From NCBI RefSeq assembly GCF_039794105.1, contig NZ_JBDIWA010000009.1:1-64000 (forward strand): DNA of 64,000 bases, in the 5' to 3' direction. The notes beneath the pieces were generated by a model. The model had not been told where the DNA came from and did not search any database. It was given only the letters and a program-made list of their open reading frames with translations. Positions 27,449 through 36,594 of the stretch are shown in pieces (the first letter of the stretch is position 1; every line of letters begins with the position of its first letter). The stretch is from Kuenenia sp039794105 (GTDB lineage Bacteria > Planctomycetota > Brocadiia > Brocadiales > Brocadiaceae). The position numbers and the translations under genes are program-made.

Positions 27449-28534
27449 GTGGAAAATTACATTTTAAGCCAGGCATTAGATTACACAAGCCGGGGGATAA
27501 TGATCCAGGATGCACATCGCCGGGTTGTTTTTTTTAATCATGCCTGCGAAAAAATTACGAAAAGAACCAAAGATGAAGTTGTCGGAAAGGATTGTGGTGA
27601 TATTTTTAAGTGCCATACTTCAACGGGGTTATGTATAACGGACAAGTGTTGTCCCGGTACAGAAATCCTGAATGGCCGTCTTTCTCAGGGTTCGCGGGAA
27701 CTTTTGATTAACAGGGGCGATGACAGCGAATCATGGATAAGGGTAAATGTTTCCCCTATTAAGGATAAAGAAGGAAGGGTTACCCACATCATTTCTGTCA
27801 TAGAAGATGTTAGCGAAGCAAAAAGATTTTCTGACGAAGTACTCAAATCAAAAACACTATCTTCCCTTGGAACGCTCGCCTCTGAATTGGCGCATGAAAT
27901 AAAAAATCCCCTCAATGCCATGAATCTTCAATTGTTATTGCTAAAACACGAAATCAATGATAGTTACGACAACGGCAATTCCCCAAAAAATGAATTGTTG
28001 AAAATTGTGACAATTGTTCAAAATGAAATTAACCGTCTCGGCAGTTTTGTGGAGGAATGTCTGCAGTTTGCAAAAACAGGCAAGCTAAGCAGAAGCTATG
28101 CAAACATTCGTGAAATGCTAACGGATATCATTGCCTTACTTACTCCCCAGGCGCAACTCAATGGCATTCAATTGAAATTAGACGTAATGGAAAATATTCC
28201 CGCCCCGTATATTGACAAAGACAAGATAAAACAGGCAATATTGAACATTCTTATCAACAGTATTGAAGCAATGCCTGACGGCGGGGAATTACATGTAAGC
28301 GCCAGCGGTGTAAAAGACGAAATTGTTATTGCCTGTCAGGATACGGGACCAGGCATACCGGAAGAATTCAGGGAAAAGATATTTGATTTATTCTATACTA
28401 CCAAGGATGGCGGCACCGGGATAGGCCTTTCTTCCGCGCAAAATATCATACAGAATCATGGCGGAATGATACGGCTGGCGACATCTGACGTTGGCAGTAC
28501 ATTTCTTATTACTATTCCTGTTAATCAGGATTAA
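27449..28534 (+). CDS. PAS-domain two-component sensor histidine kinase
   Basis: Cytosolic kinase of 361 aa without membrane segments. Residues 5-125 form a PAS domain containing a cysteine-rich stretch (DCGDIFKCHTSTGLC, DKCCPG) that could bind metal or sense redox. The HisKA box is LAHEIKNPLNAM with the phospho-acceptor His near residue 150; the ATPase domain has NILINSIEAMPDGG, DTGPGIP and GTGIGLSSAQNII. The start is a GTG at 27449, since GGGAGG (27436-27441) sits 7 bases before it; a TTG at 27434 overlaps that site. The gene is 18 bases upstream of its likely partner, a sigma-54 response regulator. Confidence 0.93.
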   Translation: MENYILSQALDYTSRGIMIQDAHRRVVFFNHACEKITKRTKDEVVGKDCGDIFKCHTSTGLCITDKCCPGTEILNGRLSQGSRELLINRGDDSESWIRVNVSPIKDKEGRVTHIISVIEDVSEAKRFSDEVLKSKTLSSLGTLASELAHEIKNPLNAMNLQLLLLKHEINDSYDNGNSPKNELLKIVTIVQNEINRLGSFVEECLQFAKTGKLSRSYANIREMLTDIIALLTPQAQLNGIQLKLDVMENIPAPYIDKDKIKQAILNILINSIEAMPDGGELHVSASGVKDEIVIACQDTGPGIPEEFREKIFDLFYTTKDGGTGIGLSSAQNIIQNHGGMIRLATSDVGSTFLITIPVNQD

Positions 28535-28552
28535 AAAAGGGTTCATTACCTC

Positions 28553-29899
28553 ATGACAAAACCAAAGCTGTTAGTGGTTGAAGACGATAAAAATACCCTC
28601 GACGGATTGATACAGATTTTGAGAAGGGGCGGATATACCGCTTCCGGGGTCTCTTCCGGCTATGACGCCTTAAATCAACTCTCAAGGGAAAGCTTTGATA
28701 TTGTTATAACAGACATGAAGCTTCCCGGTATGGGAGGGCTGTCATTGCTCCAGGAAATAAAGAAAAAAAACTCATCTATTGCCATTGTCGTTGTAACGGC
28801 GTACAGTTCTATCAAATCGGCGGTAAATGCGGTGAAACACGGAGCTGATGAATATTTAGCAAAGCCGGTAGACGTGGAAGAACTTGAATTGGTTTTGGAA
28901 AAACTTTGGGAGAAACAACAACTCGTAATCCAAAACCGGCTGTTAAAGGAAGAGCTGAAAGATAAGTATACATTTTCCGAGCTGGTGGGCGGCTCTCCGC
29001 AAATGCATCGGATTTTTAAACTGATTGAAGACGTTGCCCCCAGTACGGCCTCTGTTCTTATTATGGGAGAGACGGGAACGGGAAAGGAACTTGTAGCGCA
29101 CGCCATACATTACAGGAGCGAAAGGGCCGGAAAACCATTCGTGGCATTGCATTGCGCCGCGCTATCTGAAGGAATTCTCGAGAGTGAATTATTCGGACAC
29201 GAAAAGGGCGCCTTTACGGGGGCGATACAATCACGAAAGGGGCGGTTTGAACTGGCAGACGGCGGAACCCTTTTTCTGGATGAATTGGCAGAGATGAGCC
29301 TGAAAGTTCAGGTCAAATTGTTGCGCGTCCTGGAAAAAGGAGAGTTTGAACGTGTCGGCGGGGAAAAGACCATAAAAGTGGATGTGAGGTGTATTGCTGC
29401 AACAAACCGGAATCTTGAAGAGGAAGTCTCAGAGGGGAGATTCCGGGAGGATTTATTTTACCGCCTCAACGTTATCTGCATCCAAATGCCCCCTTTGAGA
29501 GAAAGAAAAGACGATATTCCCATTCTCTCAAATTATTTTGCCGTTAAATATGCGAAGAAATACAAGAAAGAGATAAAAGGTTTCGACCCGGAGGCCATAA
29601 AAACGCTCTGTTCCCACCATTGGCAGGGCAATATCAGGGAACTGCAAAATACCATAGAACGGGCTGTTGTATTGTGTAAAAGCGATACCATTTCCGTTGA
29701 TCATTTGCCGGAGAGCATTATGCCGGACAATGAATATATCCCGGTAATTAAAATACCCATAGGCACTACCCTGAAAGAAGCCGAAAAAGAGATCATCCAA
29801 AGAACCCTCCAAATAACCAATGGCAGCAAACAATCCGCTGCAAAAATATTGGGCATATCTACACGAAAAATCGAATACAAAACCAAAGAATGGTGCTGA
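28553..29899 (+). CDS. Sigma-54-dependent response regulator (NtrC family)
   Basis: Residues 1-120 are a receiver domain with the phospho-acceptor Asp in VITDMKLPGMGG. Residues 143-370 are the AAA+ domain: Walker A GETGTGKE, the sigma-54 contact motif GAFTGA, and Walker B GGTLFLDE. The C-terminal part holds a Fis-type helix-turn-helix (KQSAAKILGISTRKIEYK). The 448-aa protein ends soon after the recognition helix. It should activate RpoN promoters when phosphorylated by the kinase immediately upstream. The target genes are not evident; no -24/-12 site was found nearby. Confidence 0.95.
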   Translation: MTKPKLLVVEDDKNTLDGLIQILRRGGYTASGVSSGYDALNQLSRESFDIVITDMKLPGMGGLSLLQEIKKKNSSIAIVVVTAYSSIKSAVNAVKHGADEYLAKPVDVEELELVLEKLWEKQQLVIQNRLLKEELKDKYTFSELVGGSPQMHRIFKLIEDVAPSTASVLIMGETGTGKELVAHAIHYRSERAGKPFVALHCAALSEGILESELFGHEKGAFTGAIQSRKGRFELADGGTLFLDELAEMSLKVQVKLLRVLEKGEFERVGGEKTIKVDVRCIAATNRNLEEEVSEGRFREDLFYRLNVICIQMPPLRERKDDIPILSNYFAVKYAKKYKKEIKGFDPEAIKTLCSHHWQGNIRELQNTIERAVVLCKSDTISVDHLPESIMPDNEYIPVIKIPIGTTLKEAEKEIIQRTLQITNGSKQSAAKILGISTRKIEYKTKEWC

Positions 29900-30374
29900 A
29901 TGCGAAAAAAATTCGCACGTTTTGCCGGCATATAGTCAATATGCGAAAATTTTTCGGAAAAATCTGCTAACAACCCCTCTCAAATACTTATCCATCCTGT
30001 AACAAAAATATCACCATTGTTATAACTCTCATCATATCAGATATTTATTTCAAAATAACAGACAGGCATTTTTTCAGGCACAACGATTGCTAGCGAAGTT
30101 CTAAGGTAGTTTGATATGTGTTGCGTCTTTGTTCCCCGCTGGTGGGGCATTAAAGCGAAGGAATAGGACTAGGATGAATGAAGCTTACCCTGTTTAGATA
30201 AATTAGTAAGCCTGAATATTTACTATGTTAATTATTTAACTGGGCAGGCGCACCCCATCAAACAAAAGTAAATACTATTGAATTGATGGGTTCACTCCGC
30301 TTCACCCATCCTACGGAATATCCAAAAAGTCGTTGGGTTTTTTAAGAGGAAATATTATTTAGGGAGATGGAGTT
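29900..30374. other. Intergenic region with a REP-like hairpin
   Basis: No gene is visible. An imperfect palindrome near 30281-30308 (GATGGGTTCACTCCGCTTCACCCATC) resembles dispersed GATGGGTGGAGCGAAGC-type repeats found in many bacterial genomes, and an earlier CACCCCATCA could pair with its left arm. A CCCCGCTGGTGGGG hairpin lies at about 30137. The bacteriohemerythrin ribosome site (AGGGAGATGG) ends the gap. Confidence 0.5.
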
Positions 30375-30782
30375 ATGCCTTTAATGACATGGAAAGATGA
30401 GTATAGTGTAAAAATTGCTGAGTTTGATGGACATCATAAGCAACTAATAGAAATGATTAATGATCTGGATGACGCTATGAGGCAGGGGAAAGGGAAGCTC
30501 GTTGTTGGTGAAATTTTAAAAAAATTAATAAATTACACAGGTTTCCATTTTGCCGCAGAAGAGAAGATATTTAAGCAACATGATTATCCGGAATATGTTG
30601 AGCACAAGGACAAACACGACAAGATGACGGCAAAGGTATTAGCGCTTCAAAATGATTACAATGCGGGAAAAGTAAGCTTAACCGTAGAGGTCTCAAAATT
30701 CCTTACCGATTGGCTAAATAAACATATTAGTGAAACGGATCAGAGGTATAGCAAACATCTGAACAGTAAAGGTATAAAATAA
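30375..30782 (+). CDS. Bacteriohemerythrin
   Basis: A 135-aa single-domain hemerythrin that binds O2 at a di-iron site in a four-helix bundle. The ligands are recognisable: His in DGHHKQLIEM, the helix-2 and -3 ligands FHFAAEEKIF (His and Glu), HKDKHDKM, and the C-terminal WLNKHISETD (His and Asp). In microaerophilic and anaerobic bacteria such proteins deliver, store or sense O2. The gene stands before an iron-dependent enzyme of the heme-oxygenase-like fold, so an oxygen or iron theme is plausible. The ribosome site is GGGAGATGG. Confidence 0.95.
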   Translation: MPLMTWKDEYSVKIAEFDGHHKQLIEMINDLDDAMRQGKGKLVVGEILKKLINYTGFHFAAEEKIFKQHDYPEYVEHKDKHDKMTAKVLALQNDYNAGKVSLTVEVSKFLTDWLNKHISETDQRYSKHLNSKGIK

Positions 30783-30942
30783 GGGCGGATTATTTTAAGG
30801 AATTTAATGCTTTTTTGATCCATGTCTGAAGCAGGAAGGAGGTGTATTGATTAATTCAGTGCAGTATATTGTTAGTAATTCTTTGTTTGAATTTTAAGAT
30901 ATTTTGATAAATCTACATACTTTTTAGGAGGAGTTAATAATT

Positions 30943-31653
30943 ATGGCTATGTCAACTGACGCATTTTTTGACAAACTGGAAGCAGAAGTTTTAAAACATC
31001 CGGCGGCTAACGACCACCCATATTTGCAAAAATTCAGAACAAAAGCGGATATGAAGGCGGTAAAATTATATGCGGAACAATACTATTGTTTTTCAAGGCA
31101 TTTTTCACGGTATTTGGCTGGTGCAATTGCTATTTGTCCCGACGAAGCAGGCAGGGCGCCTTTAATTAAGAATTTATTTGAAGAGTACGGCGGTAGAAGT
31201 GAAGAGAAAAAAGGCATGGATGCAGAACTTACCCACCCTGCAATCTTCCGCAGATTCTTAAAGGCGGCTGGCGTTAATACCGATCAGCAGGCATTGAACA
31301 ATATAGTAATGCTGCCTGAGACAAAATTGTTTGTGGAAAAATACCTGAACATTCATTATATGGATTATGTTGAAGCCTTGGGGGCATTGGGACCAGGGAC
31401 TGAGTATATTGTGCCTACCATGTATCAGCCGATTCGTGAAGGCTGTAAACGCGCCGGATTAAATGATGATGCAGTGCTCTTCTTTTCTGCTCATATAGAA
31501 TTAGACGTTGAGCATGCCGCAAACATCAGAAACTCTCTGGTATTTTGCTCTAAAACAGAAGAAGAGCAGAGAAAAATAAGGAAGGGCGCTCTTGATTTCC
31601 TTGACGCAAGAACGGTATTGTGGGACGGGTTAGAGAAGGCAACCAAATTTTAA
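30943..31653 (+). CDS. Iron-containing redox enzyme, PqqC/CADD (heme-oxygenase-like fold) family
   Basis: This 236-aa all-helical protein resembles the CADD/PqqC/TenA group of metal-dependent oxygenases. Likely metal ligands are visible: Glu in KNLFEEYGG, His in ELTHPAIFRRFL, Glu in EALGALGPGTEY and the HxxxDxxH set in SAHIELDVEHAAN. CADD and its Nitrosomonas homologue act in p-aminobenzoate synthesis by sacrificing their own tyrosine; whether this protein does is unknown. It has a strong TAGGAGGAG ribosome site and is followed after 72 bases by an FMN glutamate-synthase-like gene on the same strand, which suggests a two-gene operon. Confidence 0.85.
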   Translation: MAMSTDAFFDKLEAEVLKHPAANDHPYLQKFRTKADMKAVKLYAEQYYCFSRHFSRYLAGAIAICPDEAGRAPLIKNLFEEYGGRSEEKKGMDAELTHPAIFRRFLKAAGVNTDQQALNNIVMLPETKLFVEKYLNIHYMDYVEALGALGPGTEYIVPTMYQPIREGCKRAGLNDDAVLFFSAHIELDVEHAANIRNSLVFCSKTEEEQRKIRKGALDFLDARTVLWDGLEKATKF

Positions 31654-31725
31654 TCAAAAAATCTGCTGGTGCGCTATAACTATTCCAACCGTTAAATTTG
31701 TTAACCACAAGGAAAGGAGTATTTT

Positions 31726-33303
31726 ATGGGATCCTTGTTTATCCCGAACAAATCAAGGGCCACAGGCACATGGACCCGTTTAGGCGATGAGGTATTGCCC
31801 CAAAGCGGTATGTGCGTTACGTGCCTGGATGGCTGCCCCGGATATTGCGAAATTGGCAAATCCGCCTATAGGGGGCCTGAAGCGATTTATCCTGTGCCGT
31901 TTGGAGAAATTACCGCAGGGGCGCAAAAGGATTTCCCCGTTGATTTTTCTCATTTTAACATAACAGGCTCAATCACAGGACATCACCAAAAGGAATATGA
32001 CCTGTTTACCAACGCCTGTATTGAAACGAAAATGGGGAGGGACGGTGGACTAAAATTGCGTATCCCCATAATTTGTACAGGCCTTGGTTCAACAAAAATA
32101 GCCCAAACCCACTTTGAGTCTTTAGGCTCCGGCGCAGCTATCTGCGGCACTGGCATTGTCCTCGGTGAAAATGTGGCTGCGATGGATGATGATTCAACCA
32201 TAACGGACGGCAATGTTACAAACAGCCCGGAATTAGTGAGGCGTTTCAAATCGTTTAAGGATCATCAAAAGGATGGGTATGGATTTATTGCAATTCAGGC
32301 AAACCAGGAAGACTGGCGTCTTGGGGTATTACCCTACTCCCTTGAGAAATTAGGGGCGGACGCCGTCGAATTGAAATGGGGACAGGGCGCCAAAAATATC
32401 GGAGGCGAGGTAAAGTTAACTTCCATTGAAAAGGCCATCCGGTTAAAAAAACTTGGATATGTGGTCATTCCAGACCCTGAAGATGCACTTACGCAGCAGG
32501 CATTTAAAAACGGGACGATTAAGGGCTTTGAAAGGCACACACGGATTTGCGCAATACCAGACGCCATGTCGCGGGCATTTGACGGATTCATGAATAACGT
32601 CCAGCATTTAAGAGATGCCGGCGCCAAATATGTCTTTTTAAAGACAGGGTCTTACCGGCCTTCTGACCTTGCCCGCGCCATTAAATTTGCTTCCTGGGCA
32701 AGGATAGACGTCCTGACAATCGATGGTTCCGGCGGCGGAACGGGCATGAGTCCCTGGCGTATGATGAATGAATGGGGACTGCCAACGGTGTATATCGCCG
32801 CATTAACGTATGAATATTGCAAAAGGCTTGCTGACCGTGGCGAATACGTCCCTGATATAGTCCTTGCAGGGGGTCTCGTTTCGGAAGACCATATTTATAA
32901 GTCCTTTGCCCTTTTATCGCCGTTTATTAAGGCGGTTGGGATGTCACGTTCTACCATATGCGCCGCCATGGTCGGCAACACAATTGGCAAAGCTGTTGCT
33001 GATGGAAAAGTGCCAAAACCTGTTTCGGAATATGGTTCTTCCACCGATCAAATCTTCTATTACTCACAAAAGGTAAAGGATCAGTTTGGCAATATTCCCA
33101 CAGGCGCTATTGGGATGTATTCTTATTATCAGCGCCTGGCAACTGGATTGAGGCAACTAATGGCCGGTTCCCGGAGATGGTCGGTTAACGATATAACGAG
33201 GGATGATATTTTTACATTAACGAGAGAAGCTACTGATATCACCGGCATTACCTATATCATGGATTATGACAAAGAACAAGCAGAGAGGGTTCTGGATGCA
33301 TGA
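31726..33303 (+). CDS. FMN-binding glutamate synthase family protein
   Basis: A 525-aa TIM-barrel protein related to the FMN/synthase domain of GltB. Near the N terminus is a four-cysteine cluster CVTCLDGCPGYC (residues about 31-42), placed where an iron-sulfur cluster could bind. The barrel has GSGGGTGMSPWRMMNEWGLP, a glutamate-synthase hallmark near residue 335, and VLAGGLVSEDHIYKSFAL following. It lacks the amidotransferase domain, so ammonia or another donor would be needed. It is probably co-expressed with the upstream iron-containing oxygenase. The actual substrate is unknown; ordinary glutamate synthesis is possible but not shown. Confidence 0.85.
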   Translation: MGSLFIPNKSRATGTWTRLGDEVLPQSGMCVTCLDGCPGYCEIGKSAYRGPEAIYPVPFGEITAGAQKDFPVDFSHFNITGSITGHHQKEYDLFTNACIETKMGRDGGLKLRIPIICTGLGSTKIAQTHFESLGSGAAICGTGIVLGENVAAMDDDSTITDGNVTNSPELVRRFKSFKDHQKDGYGFIAIQANQEDWRLGVLPYSLEKLGADAVELKWGQGAKNIGGEVKLTSIEKAIRLKKLGYVVIPDPEDALTQQAFKNGTIKGFERHTRICAIPDAMSRAFDGFMNNVQHLRDAGAKYVFLKTGSYRPSDLARAIKFASWARIDVLTIDGSGGGTGMSPWRMMNEWGLPTVYIAALTYEYCKRLADRGEYVPDIVLAGGLVSEDHIYKSFALLSPFIKAVGMSRSTICAAMVGNTIGKAVADGKVPKPVSEYGSSTDQIFYYSQKVKDQFGNIPTGAIGMYSYYQRLATGLRQLMAGSRRWSVNDITRDDIFTLTREATDITGITYIMDYDKEQAERVLDA

Positions 33304-33396
33304 CGTTCCCACTTGTTGCATCATTACGCAGCAAAGCCGCAATCAAAATGCAGAGACTCACAGCCGTGCGTCTCTACTTTAACGGTGTAATTTATA

Positions 33397-33444
33397 TACC
33401 GGTAGTTATACGGGCAATCCTCCATACCTGTATATCTACCGGTA
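33397..33444. repeat. Inverted repeat hairpin with 18-bp arms
   Basis: TACCGGTAGTTATACGGG (33397-33414) pairs with CCTGTATATCTACCGGTA (33427-33444) at 16 of 18 positions around a 12-base loop. It lies about 95 bases after the glutamate-synthase-like stop and may end or protect that transcript; no T-run follows. Confidence 0.75.
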
Positions 33445-33477
33445 CAGTACTTACAGGAGCCAGGGAAAAGGGGAAAA

Positions 33478-33552
33478 TGTTCAATATTCAATTCTCAAAT
33501 TGTTGCTCATTTGCTTCTATTCTTTTACATTGAACATTGAACATTGAATATT
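33478..33552. repeat. Dispersed repeat with 7-bp units, copy 2
   Basis: A 75-bp second copy of the block at 2911-2992. It is followed by GTAACATTTTAGCTTTTTGA, which resembles MITE arms seen at 63.0 kb and the segment at 2850. The rest of 33304-33703 holds no gene. Confidence 0.85.
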
Positions 33553-33703
33553 GTAACATTGTAACATTTTAGCTTTTTGAAAAATTCACGGGATAGAAAA
33601 AATACCATGTAGCCCGTTAGTGGCGGTCTGTCCGTATTAGTGTTACCATTCTTCTGGCAATGAATTGTATTTTGTTTTGTCTTTTAACGAAAAGAGGGGA
33701 AAA

Positions 33704-34216
33704 ATGGCAAATTTAACTTTAGCAGATTTAGATGCATTACCCATTGATAAAGCATTGCAGTTGTCTTTTAAAGAAAGAGACACATTATTAGACCTTATAC
33801 TAAGGGATTCTCTGAAAAACGTCGGGAAGCAACCTGAACGGCAAATAGGGTTGATGAGCGATTACTTTGAAGAGGACATGGTCAGACTGACAAAAGTCCG
33901 GGCAATTAAAATACGCTGCGGTGGTTTTATCCCTGTGGATGCGTCGGGTGAAGTACCTGGTCTGGTTCCAAAAGAACAATTTAAACTGGTTTTTTCAAAC
34001 CTGAAAACTGCATTGGAAGCTATGGGTTCAAAGCCCGATAGAATAGTAAATTTAATTATTTTCCTTAAAAATATGGATTACTGGGGAGAGATGAACGCCG
34101 TGTACAAGGAATTTGTCAAATCATGTCCAACCCGTGCAGCAATTGGCATACAAGACCTGAACAAGACGTATCAAATTGAACTGGTAAATGTTATTGCCTA
34201 CAAGGTTGCAAAATAG
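33704..34216 (+). CDS. RidA family protein with N-terminal extension
   Basis: RidA proteins hydrolyse reactive enamine/imine intermediates. The C-terminal 115 residues match: RAIKIRCGGFIPVD...G, ALEAMGSKPDRIVNLIIFLKNMDYW and the active-site neighbourhood CPTRAAIGIQDL (Arg) with IELVNVIAYK (Glu). The first 55 residues (LTLADLDALPIDKALQLSFKERDTLLDLILRDSL) are an added helical extension of unknown role. The start is the ATG at 33704, 4 bases after AAAGAGGGGA; a frame start 39 bases upstream lacks support. It is convergent with gcvPB, 3 bases between stops. Confidence 0.85.
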   Translation: MANLTLADLDALPIDKALQLSFKERDTLLDLILRDSLKNVGKQPERQIGLMSDYFEEDMVRLTKVRAIKIRCGGFIPVDASGEVPGLVPKEQFKLVFSNLKTALEAMGSKPDRIVNLIIFLKNMDYWGEMNAVYKEFVKSCPTRAAIGIQDLNKTYQIELVNVIAYKVAK

Positions 34217-34219
34217 TCT

Positions 34220-35677
34220 TCATTCACCCGTCCACTTTAATTTTGGATTTCTGGCGGCGATTACTTCGTCAGGGCGTCCGATTTTCGTTTTTTGAGGTGC
34301 ATTACGCACGGTTTCCGGCGCTTGCACAATTGCGCCGGCAATTTCAATCATTGCGCATGCAAACGCATCCAGTGTTTCCCGTGACTCAGTTTCTGTCGGT
34401 TCCACCATTAAAGCCTCTTCCACTATTAGTGGGAAATAAATCGTAGGGGCATGAAAACCGTAATCCAATAATTTTTTGGCAATATCCAAAGCGGAAACGC
34501 CCTTTGCCTTTTGTTTTTTTGCGGATATGACAAATTCATGCATGCAGGTCTTTCCATACGGTATTTCGTAATATTTTGAAAGGATATTTCTCAGGTAATT
34601 GGCGTTTAAGACGGCGTTTTCCCCCGTTTTTATTATCCCCTCCTTCCCTAACGATAACAGGTACGTATATGCCCGAATCATTATACCCACATGACCATAA
34701 AAAGCCCTGACCCTTCCTATTGAGTCCGGGAAATCATACGTTAATGCGTATGAATCATCCGCATTTTTTACTGTTCGTGGTGTAGGGAGGAATGCCTCTA
34801 ATGCCCTTGAAACCCCTATCGGACCCGCCCCAGGCCCGCCTCCTCCATGAGGGGTAGAAAATGTTTTGTGCAGATTCAGATGTAAAATATCTACCCCCAT
34901 GTCTCCCGGACGCGCTATGCCCAGAAGCGCATTCATGTTGGCGCCGTCACAATAAACCAGCGCTCCGGCATCGTGGGCGATTTTACTTATTTCAAGTATA
35001 TCTTTTTCAAAAAGGCCGAGGGTGTTGGGGTTGGTAACCATGAGAGCCGCCGTATCATTTGACAGCATTTGTTTCAGTTTTTTAACATCGATAAGTCCGT
35101 TGGCATCTGATTGAACGGATTCAATACGGTAGCCGCAAAGGGCGGCGGAGGCAGGATTTGTTCCATGGGCAGAATCAGGCACAATAATGGTATTTCTGGT
35201 TTCCCGCTGTTTCTTCATATATGCCTGAATTATCAGCATGCCTGTTAATTCACCATGGGCGCCCGCCGCAGGTTGTAATGTGAAACAAGGCATACCTGAT
35301 ATATCTGCAAGCATCTGTTCCAGATCATAGAGTATCTTTAAGGTACCCTGGCATTGTTCTTGCGGTTGGTAAGGATGTAGCCTTGTAAAACCTTCCAGAT
35401 TTGCGGCATCTTCATTTATCTTCGGATTATATTTCATGGTACATGAACCCAGCGGATAAAAATGCGTGTCAACGCAATAGTTCATTTGGGAAAGTTTTGT
35501 AAAATGTCGCACTATGTCAATTTCCGATACTTCGGGAAAGTTGGGGTTCAGGCTCCTTTGCATTTTTTGAGGAATAAACTGTGTTATGGGTCTTTCCGGC
35601 ACATCGCAGGCGGGCAGTATAAAACATCTTCTGCCGGAAACGGATTTTTCAAAGATAAGAGGTTCTGGAGTATTCAT
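34220..35677 (-). CDS. gcvPB: Glycine dehydrogenase (decarboxylating) subunit 2
   Basis: The PLP-carrying half of the split P protein of the glycine cleavage system. The PLP lysine is in LHLNLHKTFSTPHGGGGPG near residue 270, and the block FYPLGSCTMKYNPKINED near residue 75 is a P-protein signature. The length of 485 aa is that of GcvPB in organisms that encode P as two subunits. The partner gcvPA, gcvH and gcvT are not in this window. No glycine riboswitch was recognised upstream; the upstream 500 bases are dominated by repeats. Confidence 0.96.
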   Translation of the reverse strand: MNTPEPLIFEKSVSGRRCFILPACDVPERPITQFIPQKMQRSLNPNFPEVSEIDIVRHFTKLSQMNYCVDTHFYPLGSCTMKYNPKINEDAANLEGFTRLHPYQPQEQCQGTLKILYDLEQMLADISGMPCFTLQPAAGAHGELTGMLIIQAYMKKQRETRNTIIVPDSAHGTNPASAALCGYRIESVQSDANGLIDVKKLKQMLSNDTAALMVTNPNTLGLFEKDILEISKIAHDAGALVYCDGANMNALLGIARPGDMGVDILHLNLHKTFSTPHGGGGPGAGPIGVSRALEAFLPTPRTVKNADDSYALTYDFPDSIGRVRAFYGHVGIMIRAYTYLLSLGKEGIIKTGENAVLNANYLRNILSKYYEIPYGKTCMHEFVISAKKQKAKGVSALDIAKKLLDYGFHAPTIYFPLIVEEALMVEPTETESRETLDAFACAMIEIAGAIVQAPETVRNAPQKTKIGRPDEVIAARNPKLKWTGE

Positions 35678-35843
35678 AATGTGTGTATAGTGGTTAAGGT
35701 TGATTCGTATTGTTAAAGGGAAAAATTCTTTGATATATGAAAAGACTCAATAAATGATAACTATCAAGAAATAAAAGAGGGGGAACGTTCGTCTTTTCCT
35801 TGCAGAACAAAAATATTCAATATTCAAATTCTCACTTCAAGGC

Positions 35844-35979
35844 GGGTTCAGGTTTGCAACCCAATGTCATTAAGTTAAGCAGCCTGCCATAAAAGTTCCC
35901 CTTAAAAAAGGGGGATAAAGGGGGTTGTTTTTTGATCAAATATCCTTAACTTAATGACATTGGTTTGCAACCTGAACCC
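35844..35979. repeat. MITE-like element with about 35-bp terminal inverted repeats
   Basis: The left arm (35844-35879, starting GGGTTCAGGTTTGCAACCC) pairs with the right arm (35945-35979, ending TTGCAACCTGAACCC) with two or three mismatches over 35 bases. The inner 65 bases contain TTCCCCTTAAAAAAGGGGGA, itself a hairpin motif widespread in bacterial genomes. Related pieces lie at 36139-36163 and around 41211-41270. The rest of 35678-36179 shows heptamer-like AATATTC units but no gene. Confidence 0.8.
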
Positions 35980-36179
35980 ATTAGTTTATGCGAATAATGT
36001 GGCCATGCACTGTGGTAAAATTCCAATACCCAAATCACAAATTCGTAACACTTTATTCCTGATGACTGTTTGGAATTTGAAATTTGTTTGTTATTTGTTT
36101 TGCCAATAGAAGGCTGGATTGAAGGTATAAAACGTTTGGTTCAGGTTACAAACCTGAACCAGCGAAGATATCAACGCCA

Positions 36180-36401
36180 TCAAACGGCTACCTCATATTC
36201 AGAAAGCTCGCGGGCATAATCCAGACAAGCTGCTATTTGTTCCTTAGTAATACCAGTAAATTCCGCCATAATTTTTTCAATAGGTTCGCCAGCGGCCAAA
36301 TACCCAAGGATAAGGCTAACCGGGATTCTGGTTCCTTTAATTCTGGGTTTCCCCCTAAGCACATCTGATGTACTTACAATGTGGTTCCTCCAATCCACCA
36401 T
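36180..36401 (-). CDS. DUF433 domain protein (VapB-like antitoxin family)
   Basis: A 73-aa protein that is nearly entirely a DUF433 domain: IVSTSDVLRGKPRIKGTRIPVSLILGYLAAGEPIEKIMAEF followed by the helical ITKEQIAACLDYARE. These small winged-helix proteins usually pair with a PIN-like DUF5615 toxin gene just downstream. Here the downstream side (below 36180) has only repeats, so the toxin is missing. The ribosome site AGGAGGAGAAATA is excellent, so the gene is probably expressed. An orphan antitoxin or a regulator are both possible. Confidence 0.85.
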   Translation of the reverse strand: MVDWRNHIVSTSDVLRGKPRIKGTRIPVSLILGYLAAGEPIEKIMAEFTGITKEQIAACLDYARELSEYEVAV

Positions 36402-36594
36402 TATTTCTCCTCCTGTATTAATTTATATAGGGTAAAATTATGCGTGCATTATAGACAACGCAATTCCATTGTCAATATTTAAAAAGTGTTACGATAACTC
36501 TTTCATGACCCGGAGTTTTGTCTTGCGCTATTGCTTTTACTATGTGAACATTATTATTATATTTTGATCTCAAAACTATACGTAAACTACTATC

